Below are positions 46,300 to 55,099 of a DNA stretch of 64,000 bases, piece after piece (the first letter of the stretch is position 1; each line of letters begins with the position of its first letter). Under the pieces are notes generated by a model, which did no database searches, was not told where the DNA came from, and saw nothing but the letters and a program-made list of their open reading frames with translations. Location of the stretch: the NCBI GenBank assembly GCA_964649085.1, contig CAZYPN010000025.1, positions 32,815 to 96,814 of the forward strand, given 5' to 3'. The translations under genes were made by a program, and so were the position numbers. Origin of the DNA: JADMJV01 sp964649085 (lineage in GTDB: Bacteria; Vulcanimicrobiota; Xenobia; Xenobiales; JADMJV01).

Positions 46300-47511
46300 C
46301 TAATTCTGGTCTTCGCGCTGCTGGCGGCGCCGCTGGCGGACTTCTTCCCAGGTGGCCCGGCGGGGCGGCGGGGCGGCGGGGGCAAGCGGCTCGGCCGTGG
46401 AGTCGACAGTGGGCAGCGGCTGCGCCGGACGGCTGCCCAACAGGTCCCAGGCCAGTTCCGTAACCAGCCGCTGTCGCTGTTGTAAAGCGGGATTGGCAAT
46501 CACCTTCAGCCCCGTCAGGTCCAGCGTGGCGCCGTGGGCCGAGGCCACGGCCCAGGCAAAGCTGCCCATGCGCACGCCCTCAATGGGGTCGCTGCCCACC
46601 AGCACCCCGTCCACCACCCAGTGCACGGCGCTGCGCAAACTGTCGAAGGCAGGTTGTACTCCACAGCTGACCACCCCCATCTGGGGCTGAAGATAGTTGC
46701 GGTTCCAGGGCCAGTCGAAGGTGGTGCGCTTAAAGTTGCGCACGCCCGGGTCGTCGGGCTGTTCCAGGCCCAGCCAGCGAGACTGCATGGTGTGGGGGCG
46801 GTTGCTGTAACCAAAAGTGGCTCCCTCGTTGGGCCCCAGGCTGGGCTTGGAAAGCCAGCGCCCGTTCAGCGCCAGCGGCACGGGACACCAGGCCGCCCGG
46901 TCCATCACCATCAGCCGGTCGGGGTCCATGCCTTCGCGCGTGCCGATCAGCATGGAAAGGATGTCGCGCTGGCTGAGCAGATGAAAAAAGTTGGCGAAGA
47001 ACTCCAAACCGGTGCGGCGCACCTCAAAGTAGAAACAGGGCCCCACCGACGGCCCCAGGTTCCAGGGGCCCACCTGCTTGCCCTGGGCCCGCCACTCCAT
47101 ACGCTGGCCTCGCTGGCCATCCCAGGTGGCCAGCACAATGCCCGTGGCCCGAGTGGCCACCGCCGTGTTGACAGCCGTGGCCAGATGACGCAATGCCCGG
47201 GCCTGAGCTCCATCGCCGCTCTGCAGCAGGTGGTTGAGAATCTCGGACAGATCCCGAGGCTCGAAGCAGCAACCCTTCATCGTGAACTGCACCCGGGTGG
47301 TGGTGCTGTGCATCTGCAGCTCGCTGGCTCCGGCCGCCACCCCCGACTGGATGAGCTTGAGCAGATACTCCTCGGTGCTTTCCAACAAATACTGCGACAG
47401 CTTCTCGCGAGCATGCTCCATCGACAGCGTGAAGCTGCCCGCAGAGTCCAGCTGACCCTCGCGCGTGAGGTCCTGCAAGAAGGAATCGATGGAAACGAAC
47501 TCGTCAGCCAC
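46300..47511 (-). CDS. Unknown 403-residue protein, possibly degenerate GHKL-fold
   Basis: I choose GTG 47511 (VADEFVSIDSFLQDL), 8 nt inside the end of the upstream gene, because the longer open frame would run antisense-like through a different coding frame of that gene. The N-terminal EEYLLKLIQSGVAAGASELQ followed by short beta-like stretches vaguely recalls the N-box helix of GHKL (Hsp90/histidine kinase) ATPases, but the conserved Asn and the G1 box are not evident, so any ATPase activity is doubtful. The C-terminus is Pro/Arg/Gln-rich and charged. No signal peptide. It is the last gene of the minus-strand series beginning at 53039. Confidence 0.6.
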   Translation of the reverse strand: MADEFVSIDSFLQDLTREGQLDSAGSFTLSMEHAREKLSQYLLESTEEYLLKLIQSGVAAGASELQMHSTTTRVQFTMKGCCFEPRDLSEILNHLLQSGDGAQARALRHLATAVNTAVATRATGIVLATWDGQRGQRMEWRAQGKQVGPWNLGPSVGPCFYFEVRRTGLEFFANFFHLLSQRDILSMLIGTREGMDPDRLMVMDRAAWCPVPLALNGRWLSKPSLGPNEGATFGYSNRPHTMQSRWLGLEQPDDPGVRNFKRTTFDWPWNRNYLQPQMGVVSCGVQPAFDSLRSAVHWVVDGVLVGSDPIEGVRMGSFAWAVASAHGATLDLTGLKVIANPALQQRQRLVTELAWDLLGSRPAQPLPTVDSTAEPLAPAAPPPRRATWEEVRQRRRQQREDQN

Positions 47512-49534
47512 TCTGGCGAGATTCTCCCAACGTTGCCTGCCCCCTGGTGGCGGCCTTTCGGCTCGACCAGCCAGCCACAGCCCAGCACAACCCGCCCAGG
47601 CCAGCCAGAAGCAACATCTGGTTCCTGCCCCGCTGTTGGAAGCGCCATTCGACCCGATGGCTTCCCTGGGGAACATAGCAGGCCTTGAGGGCCAGATCGG
47701 CGCGCAAGCTGGGCACCGACCGGCCATCAATGCGACATTCCCAGCCCGGGTCCCAGCTATCGCGTCCCACCACCAGCGAGGCCTGACCCGAAACTTCATA
47801 GATCTGGTGGTCGACCGTGTCGAGCAGCACGCGAATCGTGGCCGGACGGTTGCCTAATGGGGGGGGCGGAGCCGAAACGGCGGCAATCTTCAACGGATCC
47901 CACTGGGAAGAGGCGGCCCAACGGCATTCATCGGCCCGAGTGGGACAGTAGACCACTTCAACAAGGCTGCGCGGCAGGGGGGCCGCCGCCAGCGCTTGCC
48001 AGAAAAACCCCCGAGGTGAAGAGCGTAACACCTGCTCTAACCCCCAGCTGCGCAACAGCGGCCGATCGGCCTTGACGGGCGCTACCGGAGTAGCGGAAAA
48101 GGCGGCCTGAGAGAACAACTCGGGGGCACGCTCGCCCCACTGGGAACAGGCCAGGCCCAGGAAATAATGCCCATCGCTTACCACATGGGCCGGCACCATG
48201 GCGGCCCTGCCCTGGGTGGCGGGCAGCCCCAGCCATACCGGCAAGGGCCTGGGGTCACGCGAAAAATCCACCGCCAGACGAGCCCCCGGGGCAACCCTGG
48301 GCAGGGGAACTCCCGTGGTCCAGTCGGGCGCTACGTAGGCACTGTGAACTTTGGGAAGATGCAGCACCAGGGTCAGAGCCACGCTCCACAGAGGCAGCAG
48401 CCACAACCCCGGCAGGGGACGCTGCTGGCGCAACTGTTCCCAACCGTGGGCGGCCAGATAGCTGGCCAACAACCCGAAGGGAAAGATGAAACGGAAGGGC
48501 CCGCGAAACTGCAGCGTGGCCGGCACCGCCTGATGCAACAACCAGAGCAAGCCACCCTGCTCGCCCAGCGTCATCAGCCACAACCCCCCCGCCATGATGC
48601 CCATGGCCCACAGTCGGCGCCGGTAGCAGGCGTAAAGGGCCAGCAGGCTGGAAACCAGCGACAGCTGGCTATAGAGGAAATATCCCTTGCCGTGCACCAT
48701 GGCCACGGGTCCGGCCAGAAACGATTCGGCGGCCAGCACGCGCAGGGCTTCAGCAAAGGTGTAGCGGTAGGCCTGGCTCAACCCCACGCCGGCAAAGAGC
48801 GGACGCGAAGAGTGCTGGCCAAAATCGTGCAGGGGCACGAGTAGCGCCGCCCCCACCAGCACCCCGCCCAGCCCTGCCAGCAGGCCGGGCAACAGACGAA
48901 CCCTGGACTGGCGCGGAGTGGAAAGCACCAGGGCCGGAACCAGCACGGCCAGAGTCAGGCCGTTGATAAACAGATGGGTGGCCGCGGCGGCCGTAAACAT
49001 GCCCAGCGTCGACAATCCCAGGCCCAGCAGCCAGCGGCGTTGGCCGCTGTCGAGCCAGCGCAAGCTGCAGTTCACGGTGCACATCAGGGCGATCAACGAC
49101 ATGCGAACATTGGGGCCGGGGTACACCTGACAGTTGCCGCTGAGCACAAACAAGGCCGAACCCAGCAGCGCGGCCTCGGGCTTCAGCCGGGTGCGAAACA
49201 GGGCGTAGCCGCTGAGCAAGGTGGCCAGATCGGCCAGCCAGGGAAAGAAGCGCCAGGCCGTGGTCGGCTCCAGCAGGGCGAAGTAGAGCGATTCGGGGGA
49301 AAAGAGGCCCTGCTGGTAGTTGGCCAGGCGCGGCATGCCCAAGAAAGCCAGGGGGTCCCACCAGCTCCAGGCTTCCCTACCGGTAAAAAGATTGCGAATC
49401 CGCAGGCGGTCGTTCCAGAACAACAGCTGGGTGTCTTCATCGAAAAACACCTTGCCCTCGAAAAGGCCCGGTGCGTGCAGCGCCCCCAGGGCCAGCAGCA
49501 CCAGCAGCGCCAGGGCTGGAAGCCCGCGATTCAT
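47504..49534 (-). CDS. YfhO-like multi-spanning membrane protein (GT-C type)
   Basis: ATG 49534 overlaps the obg stop by 4 nt (ATGA); the longer frame upstream is antisense-like within obg. The 676-residue protein begins with a membrane helix (LPALALLVLLALGALHAPGL), followed by an outside loop with DEDTQLLFWNDR and WWDPLAFLGMPRLANYQQG, as in YfhO proteins, and about a dozen hydrophobic segments. The C-terminal 200 residues form a soluble, beta-rich part ending in one more membrane helix (LLLAGLGGLCWAVAGW). YfhO proteins act in glycosylation of cell-wall polymers with lipid-linked sugars. Substrate here unknown. Confidence 0.75.
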   Translation of the reverse strand: MNRGLPALALLVLLALGALHAPGLFEGKVFFDEDTQLLFWNDRLRIRNLFTGREAWSWWDPLAFLGMPRLANYQQGLFSPESLYFALLEPTTAWRFFPWLADLATLLSGYALFRTRLKPEAALLGSALFVLSGNCQVYPGPNVRMSLIALMCTVNCSLRWLDSGQRRWLLGLGLSTLGMFTAAAATHLFINGLTLAVLVPALVLSTPRQSRVRLLPGLLAGLGGVLVGAALLVPLHDFGQHSSRPLFAGVGLSQAYRYTFAEALRVLAAESFLAGPVAMVHGKGYFLYSQLSLVSSLLALYACYRRRLWAMGIMAGGLWLMTLGEQGGLLWLLHQAVPATLQFRGPFRFIFPFGLLASYLAAHGWEQLRQQRPLPGLWLLPLWSVALTLVLHLPKVHSAYVAPDWTTGVPLPRVAPGARLAVDFSRDPRPLPVWLGLPATQGRAAMVPAHVVSDGHYFLGLACSQWGERAPELFSQAAFSATPVAPVKADRPLLRSWGLEQVLRSSPRGFFWQALAAAPLPRSLVEVVYCPTRADECRWAASSQWDPLKIAAVSAPPPPLGNRPATIRVLLDTVDHQIYEVSGQASLVVGRDSWDPGWECRIDGRSVPSLRADLALKACYVPQGSHRVEWRFQQRGRNQMLLLAGLGGLCWAVAGWSSRKAATRGQATLGESRQSG

Positions 49535-50988
49535 TCCGGTCGAGGGCGGGGCTGGTTCTTGCGTCCTCGGCCGCGGGTTCCGGCCGCACCTGCCGCCTTT
49601 TGAGCCTGTTCTTTGGCCGACTGTCGCAGCTGGGCGCGGCGCACCAGGCGCTCCTTCTGAGAGGGGCGAACCTCGACCGGATCGGGGTTCGGCAGCGGTT
49701 CCCGGCGCAGCCAATCGGGGGTGGGCTCAAAGTCGAACAGAAATCGGTCGATGCGAACCGTGTCTCCGGTATTGGCCCCCTGGGCGATGAGCTCGTCTTC
49801 GATGCCCCACCCCAGCAACTTGCGCTGCAGGTTGCGAACCTGGTCGGGGTCGGCCATGTCGGTGGTGCGCACCATTTGCTCGACTTGCTGGCCGAACACC
49901 CGCCAGCAGTCGACTTCCCACTCCACCCGAAAGTCTTTGTGGGTGCGCTCGGGCAAGGGATGGGCCAGCTGGCGCACGGGCATCGGGGCCTGATCCAGCT
50001 GGGAAAACACGCCCTCCAGCAAGGCCTCCAGCCCCTTGCGCTCGTGACAGCTGATTTCGTAGAGCTTCAGCCCCCGACGCCGCACCAGGCTGCGTAAAGC
50101 CTCGAGCTGGGGCAAGCACTCGGCCAATTCACACTTGTTCACGGCCAGCACCTCGGGGCGCAGCGCCAGCTCCTGGCTGTAGAGCCTTAGCTCGCGCCGC
50201 AAGGCCTCATAGCGGTCCAGCGGGGCCTCGAGATCGACCGAGGAAAGGTCCAGCAGATGCAGCAGCAAGCGCGTCCTTTCCACGTGGCGAAGGAAACGGT
50301 GGCCCAATCCTACGCCCTCCGAGGCACCCTCGACCAGGCCCGGCAGGTCGGCGAACACGATGCCCTGCTCGCCGCGATTGACCACCCCCAACACCGGCTG
50401 GAGGGTAGTGAAGGGATAGTCGCCCACCTTGGGTTCGGCCCTCGAAATGGCCCCCAGCAGCGTGGATTTGCCGGCATTGGGGAACCCCACGATGCCCACC
50501 TCGGCCATCATTTGCAGATCGATGGTCAACCAGCGTTCTTCTCCGGGCTCACCATTTTCGCAAAAGCGCGGAGCCTTGTGCACACTGGTGGTGAAGTGGC
50601 AGTTGCCGCGGCCACCCTTGCCGCCCCGAGCCACCAGCACCCGCTCGCCCTCGCGAAAGAGGTCGGCCAGGCACAGGCCGGTTTCCCGGTCGAACACCAC
50701 CGTGCCCGGGGGCACGGGGATCACCAGGTCCTCACCATCGCGCCCGTTGCAGCGCTTGCGCCCGCCCTTGCCGCCGTGGGGCGCCCGCCAGTGCACCCGG
50801 CGTTTGAAATCCAGCAGGGTGTGCAGATTGCCGTCGACCTGAAGATAGACGTCGGCCCCGCGGCCCCCGTCGCCCCCGTCGGGTCCGCCCGCCGGGACGA
50901 ACTTCTCGCGACGCATCGAGCGCGACCCGTCGCCCCCGTCGCCACCCCGAACATATACGACGATATGGTCTACCAGACCGTGACTCAT
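49531..50988 (-). CDS. obgE: Obg-family GTPase
   Basis: 485 residues from ATG 50988. The Gly-rich Obg fold (about 1-160, with repeats such as GGDGGDGS, GGPDGGDGGRG, GGKGGRGN) is followed by a GTPase domain with G1 GFPNAGKST (168-176), the DYPFTTLQPVLG switch, G3 DLPGLVEGASEGVG and NKCE, then a C-terminal OCT domain (DFRVEWEVDCWRVFG ... RFLFDFEPTPDW). The final basic, Ala-rich tail is short. Obg binds the 50S subunit and takes part in ribosome assembly and stress control. It is coded directly downstream of rpmA, the usual order. Confidence 0.95.
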   Translation of the reverse strand: MSHGLVDHIVVYVRGGDGGDGSRSMRREKFVPAGGPDGGDGGRGADVYLQVDGNLHTLLDFKRRVHWRAPHGGKGGRKRCNGRDGEDLVIPVPPGTVVFDRETGLCLADLFREGERVLVARGGKGGRGNCHFTTSVHKAPRFCENGEPGEERWLTIDLQMMAEVGIVGFPNAGKSTLLGAISRAEPKVGDYPFTTLQPVLGVVNRGEQGIVFADLPGLVEGASEGVGLGHRFLRHVERTRLLLHLLDLSSVDLEAPLDRYEALRRELRLYSQELALRPEVLAVNKCELAECLPQLEALRSLVRRRGLKLYEISCHERKGLEALLEGVFSQLDQAPMPVRQLAHPLPERTHKDFRVEWEVDCWRVFGQQVEQMVRTTDMADPDQVRNLQRKLLGWGIEDELIAQGANTGDTVRIDRFLFDFEPTPDWLRREPLPNPDPVEVRPSQKERLVRRAQLRQSAKEQAQKAAGAAGTRGRGRKNQPRPRPE

Positions 50989-51051
50989 AGCAATCTCCTC
51001 AAATACAAAAAGCCCCGGAAACCGAGGCTCATCAACCGGTAGCTAGAAAAA

Positions 51052-51333
51052 TCAGGCCTGTTCGGGCTTGATCGAAACCAGCGTGCGGCCACCCTTGGAC
51101 TCGAACTGAACCTTGCCAGTGGCCGTCGCGAACAGCGTAAAGTCGCGTCCCTGGCCCACATTGTCACCGGCCCAGAATTTGTTGCCGCGTTGGCGCACCA
51201 GGATATTTCCGGCCAACACATACTCACCGCCGAAACGCTTGACGCCCAGCATCTGAGGGTTGCTGTCTCGACCGTTCTTGGTCGAGCCCATTCCCTTTTT
51301 GTGAGCAAAGCGGGTCAAATCCATCCAAAACAT
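51052..51333 (-). CDS. rpmA: Ribosomal protein L27 with N-terminal extension
   Basis: 93 residues from ATG 51333, with GGAGG 5 nt upstream. The protein reads MFWMDLTRF-AHKKGMGSTKN and continues as a typical L27. The first nine residues match the cleavable extension found in Firmicutes and some other lineages, where the protease Prp cuts after Phe to expose AHKKG; L27's free N-terminus reaches the peptidyl transferase centre. The motif (x-L-x-x-F before A-H-K-K-G) is preserved, so processing is likely. No prp or rplU (L21) gene is next to it, although the order rplU-prp-rpmA is common. Confidence 0.92.
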   Translation of the reverse strand: MFWMDLTRFAHKKGMGSTKNGRDSNPQMLGVKRFGGEYVLAGNILVRQRGNKFWAGDNVGQGRDFTLFATATGKVQFESKGGRTLVSIKPEQA

Positions 51334-51401
51334 ATCAACCTCCGAGGTTCCCCAATGGGGCCACCATAGTATACGAACGCTTCCGGCTTGGCAAGCCCTG
51401 A

Positions 51402-53039
51402 CTACTGTTCCACCACCAAAAAGCTGGGAAAGCGCACGGCCTGCTCCTGCTGGGCACCGGGGACGATCAACTGGATGTTGTCGACCTGGTTGTCCTGCAG
51501 CGGCAACTTGACCGACTGACCGCTGACCACCTCCAGCAAAGTCCAGCCCGAGGGGCCATAAGAGAGTTCCAGGTCCTGAACGCCCGGCGTGTTCCACACC
51601 CGGGTCAGTGCCTGAGTGCCTCGACCCCCGCCCTGCAAGAAGGTGGCGTAGCGACCCTCTTGCAGCTGACTGACAATGCCCACCAGCAGGGCCGAGCCTC
51701 GGTGCAGGCCGATCTGAAAGTTGCAGACGGTGTCGCGCTGTACCCCCACCCGAATACGCAGCAACGGAGCCGGCTGCTGACGACGAAAAACAGCGCCGGC
51801 CGCAAAACCGGCCGGGGCCCGCAGGCTGCCCGAGCTGAGGTTGCCGGTGTAGCCGACCAGCGACCAGCCGGCCGGCAGCGTGGCAAAGAAGGTGCCGGGC
51901 GGGGGCGGCTCCACCTGCACCTGCGACCCCGGCAGCACGTCCAGCGGCGGTGGGGGCGCCAGCGGCGGCTGTTGGGGCCGAAGGCCAGCGGGGCCGGTGG
52001 GCTGGCCCGTCGGCTCGGCCGTGGCCACCGCCGAGGGCAAAGGCTGGGGCCGCTTGCTGAGCTGTTTCACGCGATAGACCACCACCATGAGCAGCAGCAA
52101 ACTGGCCGAGGCCAGCGCCGCCCGCATAAGGAAATCGCGGGCCGAAACCGGAGGCGCCGAGCGATATTCGATGTCGGGCACTTCCTCCAGGTAAAGGGCT
52201 TCGGTGCGTTCGTCCATGGCCTGGCCCGTCATGGCCTGCAGGGCCTGACGCAGGGCTAACTCCATTTTGCGAGCGTTGGCATACCGGCGATTGACATTAT
52301 CCTGGCAGGCTCGATCGACCACCTCGGCCAGAGCCGGATGCACATCGTTGCGCACCGTAGCCAGGGGCGGAATATCGAAGGGCGCCGGTTGTTCTCCCAC
52401 CAGCATGTGCCACATGGTGGCCCCCAGAGCATACAGGTCGGAGCGCGGTTCCGGATGCCCCTTCACCTGCTCAAGGGGAGCATACCCCAGCGTGCCCACC
52501 AGCGTTTTGGTGGTGGCCGAGCCGCCCTCGCGGGCCAGACCAAAGTCCACCAGGAACAACTCTCGGTCGGCCTCGCGCACAATGATGTTCTGGGGCTTTA
52601 CGTCGCGATGCAGCAAGGGCTTGGGCAGCCCGTGCAAATAATCCAGCACGTCGAGGATCTGCAGCGCATACTGGATGAGCAGTTCCTCGGGAAAACGACG
52701 CCCGCTGCTCTTGTAGCCCTTCAACACGCCGTCCAGGCTCTGGCCCTCGATGAACTCCATCACGTAGTAGCCACAGTCCTCGATGCGGAAGGCGTCGAGC
52801 ATTTTGGGGATGCGCGGATGATGCAGCGTCAGCAAGAGCTGCCACTCGCCCTCGAAGCGCTTGAGCATCTCGTCGTTTTCAAATCCCGCCGCACCTGCGT
52901 CGGCTCGAAGTTGCTTGAGAGCTACAACCAGACCGGTTTGCTGGTCGAGAGCGCGATACACCGCCCCCATTCCGCCCTGTCCGATGGCAGCCTCGAGGAG
53001 ATAGCGGTCCAGCAGGACCTCTCCTGGCTCGTGGCTCAT
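51402..53039 (-). CDS. Membrane Ser/Thr protein kinase (PknB-type)
   Basis: 545 residues from ATG 53039. The cytoplasmic kinase domain has the Gly loop IGQGGMGAVY (about 19-28), K42, HRDVKPQN (D146, K148, N151) and DFGLAR (D165), and an APLEQVKG activation-loop end, so it should be active. One membrane helix (about 304-324) leads to a Pro-rich stretch and an extracellular beta-rich domain of about 150 residues, which may sense a ligand. It precedes rpmA-obg with a 68-nt gap, so it could share their transcript. The kinase assignment is firm; the signal is unknown. Confidence 0.92.
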   Translation of the reverse strand: MSHEPGEVLLDRYLLEAAIGQGGMGAVYRALDQQTGLVVALKQLRADAGAAGFENDEMLKRFEGEWQLLLTLHHPRIPKMLDAFRIEDCGYYVMEFIEGQSLDGVLKGYKSSGRRFPEELLIQYALQILDVLDYLHGLPKPLLHRDVKPQNIIVREADRELFLVDFGLAREGGSATTKTLVGTLGYAPLEQVKGHPEPRSDLYALGATMWHMLVGEQPAPFDIPPLATVRNDVHPALAEVVDRACQDNVNRRYANARKMELALRQALQAMTGQAMDERTEALYLEEVPDIEYRSAPPVSARDFLMRAALASASLLLLMVVVYRVKQLSKRPQPLPSAVATAEPTGQPTGPAGLRPQQPPLAPPPPLDVLPGSQVQVEPPPPGTFFATLPAGWSLVGYTGNLSSGSLRAPAGFAAGAVFRRQQPAPLLRIRVGVQRDTVCNFQIGLHRGSALLVGIVSQLQEGRYATFLQGGGRGTQALTRVWNTPGVQDLELSYGPSGWTLLEVVSGQSVKLPLQDNQVDNIQLIVPGAQQEQAVRFPSFLVVEQ

Positions 53040-53114
53040 CGGCCTATGTTCCTGCCCTGCCAGACCAGTCCTGCGCGGCGCAGGAAGGCCAGCGAAAAAC
53101 GTGAATCATCGGGC

Positions 53115-54002
53115 GTGAATAAAACTCTAGTTGTTCTGGCCGCCGGAATGGGCAGCCGCTATGGGGGTCTGAAGCAGGTCGACCCGGTGGGGCCGAGCGG
53201 GGAAATCCTGCTCGAATACTCCGTATACGACGCCCTGCGGGCCGGTTTCGATCGCCTGGTCTGCGTTATCCGTCGCGACCTGGAGGAGGCTTTCGAGGCC
53301 TCGATCGGTTCCAGGCTGCGCCAGCACGTGGCAGTGGAATACGCCTATCAACAGCTGGACGACCTGCCGCCGGGGTTCACGGTGCCCGCCGGTCGCAGCA
53401 AGCCCTGGGGCACGGGCCACGCCATCTGGGCCTGCCGCCAGCTGGTCCAGCAGCCCTTTCTGGCCATCAACGCCGATGATTACTACGGGCCCGATTCGTT
53501 TCGCATGCTCTCGGAGTTCCTCTCCCAACCCGGCGAGGACTATGCCATGGTGGGTTTCCGCCTGAGCAACACCCTTTCCGAGCACGGTTCGGTGTCGCGG
53601 GGGCTGTGCCGCTGCGACGCCCAGTTCTGGCTCGAGGGCGTCGAAGAGCACACCCAGATCGTCGTCGGAGGCAACCAGATCAAGTCGTTGGGCGCGGGTC
53701 AGCTGCTCAAGGGCGACGAAGTGGTTTCGATGAACTTCTGGGGGCTGCGGCCATCGATTTTCGCCGAGCTGGGCCAACAGTTTCAGGAATTCCTCGAGGC
53801 CGGCACGGGGGAAAAGTCGGAGCTCTACATTCCCAGCGTGCTGGACCGAATTATCCGCGAGGGTCGGGGGCGGGTCAAAGTGTTGACCAGCCCCGAAAGC
53901 TGGTTCGGCGTCACCTATCCCGAGGACAAGCCACGGGTGATTCAGGCCATCCTTCACCAGGTTCAGGCGGGGCGCTACCCGGAGCAGCTATGGGCCCGGT
54001 AG
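53115..54002 (+). CDS. Sugar-1-phosphate nucleotidyltransferase
   Basis: GTG 53115 starts the protein VNKTLVVLAAGMGSRYGGLKQ (295 residues); the open frame upstream overlaps the kinase gene antisense and is not coding. The LAAGMGSRYGGLKQ nucleotide-binding loop, a GHAIWA motif and FLAINADDYYG (metal-binding Asp) mark the GT-A-like nucleotidyltransferase fold. It would join a nucleoside triphosphate with a sugar-1-phosphate. Coupled by a 13-nt overlap to a NahK-like kinase, so the sugar is plausibly an N-acetylhexosamine. Confidence 0.85.
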   Translation: MNKTLVVLAAGMGSRYGGLKQVDPVGPSGEILLEYSVYDALRAGFDRLVCVIRRDLEEAFEASIGSRLRQHVAVEYAYQQLDDLPPGFTVPAGRSKPWGTGHAIWACRQLVQQPFLAINADDYYGPDSFRMLSEFLSQPGEDYAMVGFRLSNTLSEHGSVSRGLCRCDAQFWLEGVEEHTQIVVGGNQIKSLGAGQLLKGDEVVSMNFWGLRPSIFAELGQQFQEFLEAGTGEKSELYIPSVLDRIIREGRGRVKVLTSPESWFGVTYPEDKPRVIQAILHQVQAGRYPEQLWAR

Positions 54003-55099
54003 AGGACATCTGTCGCCGCTTTGCCGTGGGCGGAGAAGTTCGGGCCATTTCGCCGCTGGGGCGAGGCCACATCAACGACACCTTTCTGGTTCAGTATGAA
54101 CGAGGCCCCGATCGGGTGCTGCAGCGGCTCAATACCCACGTCTTCCCGCTGCCCCACCAGGTGATGGACAACATTTTGCGGGTGTCGCGCCACCTGGAAA
54201 CCAAGGTCAGCCATCTGCCCCACGGCCAGCGGCGCTATCTGCGCGTGGTGCTGACCGAAACCGGCGAGGCCCTGCTGCAAGACGCCCAGCAGCAGGCCTG
54301 GCGGATGTACGACCGGGTCGATCCGGCCCTCAATTTCGACCGCCTGGAAACCCGCCAGCAGGCCGGCAGCGTGGGGCGCTCATTCGGCCAGTTCCAGGCC
54401 CAACTGGCCGACCTGCCCGAGCCCCGTTTGCACGAAACCATTGCCGACTTTCATCACACGCCGCGGCGCCTGAAGCGCTTGCAGGAAGTGGCCGAGGCCG
54501 ACCCCCACCGTCGCCTGGCCGCAGTAGGTGCCGAAATCGATTTCGTGCTGCAACGCCAGGCCAGAATCGAGCATCTGCAGGCTCGTTTCGAACGTGGCGA
54601 GCTGCCCGAGCGCATCACTCACAACGACACCAAGTTGAACAACCTGCTGTTTGACGAACACGGCCACGAGCCGCTGTGCGTGGTCGACCTCGACACGGTG
54701 ATGCCCGGGCTGGTTCACTTTGACTTCGGCGACATGATTCGCACCGGCTGCAACCTGGCCGACGAAGACGAAGCCGACCTGCACAGGGTTGGCCTCGATT
54801 TCGGGCTGTTCGAGGCCATGGCCGGAGGCTATCTCGAGGCGGGCAAAGACTTTCTCACCCCGGCCGAGGTCGACGAGCTACCCGCCTCGGCCGCGCTGAT
54901 GACGCTGGAACTGGGCATTCGTTTTCTCACCGACCACCTCGAGGGCGACCGCTACTTCAAGATTCATCATCCCGGGCACAATCTGCAGCGGGCTCGCAGC
55001 CAGTTTGCTCTGGTGAAGAGCCTGGAGCAGGCCGAGCCTCGGATGCAGGACTGGATGCTGACTCGCTGGCAACAACTGCTTCAGTGCGCACCGAGTTGA
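53990..55099 (+). CDS. N-acetylhexosamine 1-kinase-like phosphotransferase (NahK-like)
   Basis: ATG 53990 has GGAG 5-8 nt before it. The 369-residue protein has the aminoglycoside-phosphotransferase fold with the catalytic loop ITHNDTKLNNLLFD (about 204-217) and metal motif VVDLDTVMPGLVHFDFGD (about 228-245). HNDTK and DLDTVMPG are the words found in NahK, the anomeric N-acetylhexosamine kinase of the lacto-N-biose pathway. With the upstream nucleotidyltransferase it would activate a salvaged amino sugar to NDP-sugar. Its last 143 nt overlap the end of the OPT transporter frame on the other strand. Confidence 0.8.
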   Translation: MGPVEDICRRFAVGGEVRAISPLGRGHINDTFLVQYERGPDRVLQRLNTHVFPLPHQVMDNILRVSRHLETKVSHLPHGQRRYLRVVLTETGEALLQDAQQQAWRMYDRVDPALNFDRLETRQQAGSVGRSFGQFQAQLADLPEPRLHETIADFHHTPRRLKRLQEVAEADPHRRLAAVGAEIDFVLQRQARIEHLQARFERGELPERITHNDTKLNNLLFDEHGHEPLCVVDLDTVMPGLVHFDFGDMIRTGCNLADEDEADLHRVGLDFGLFEAMAGGYLEAGKDFLTPAEVDELPASAALMTLELGIRFLTDHLEGDRYFKIHHPGHNLQRARSQFALVKSLEQAEPRMQDWMLTRWQQLLQCAPS

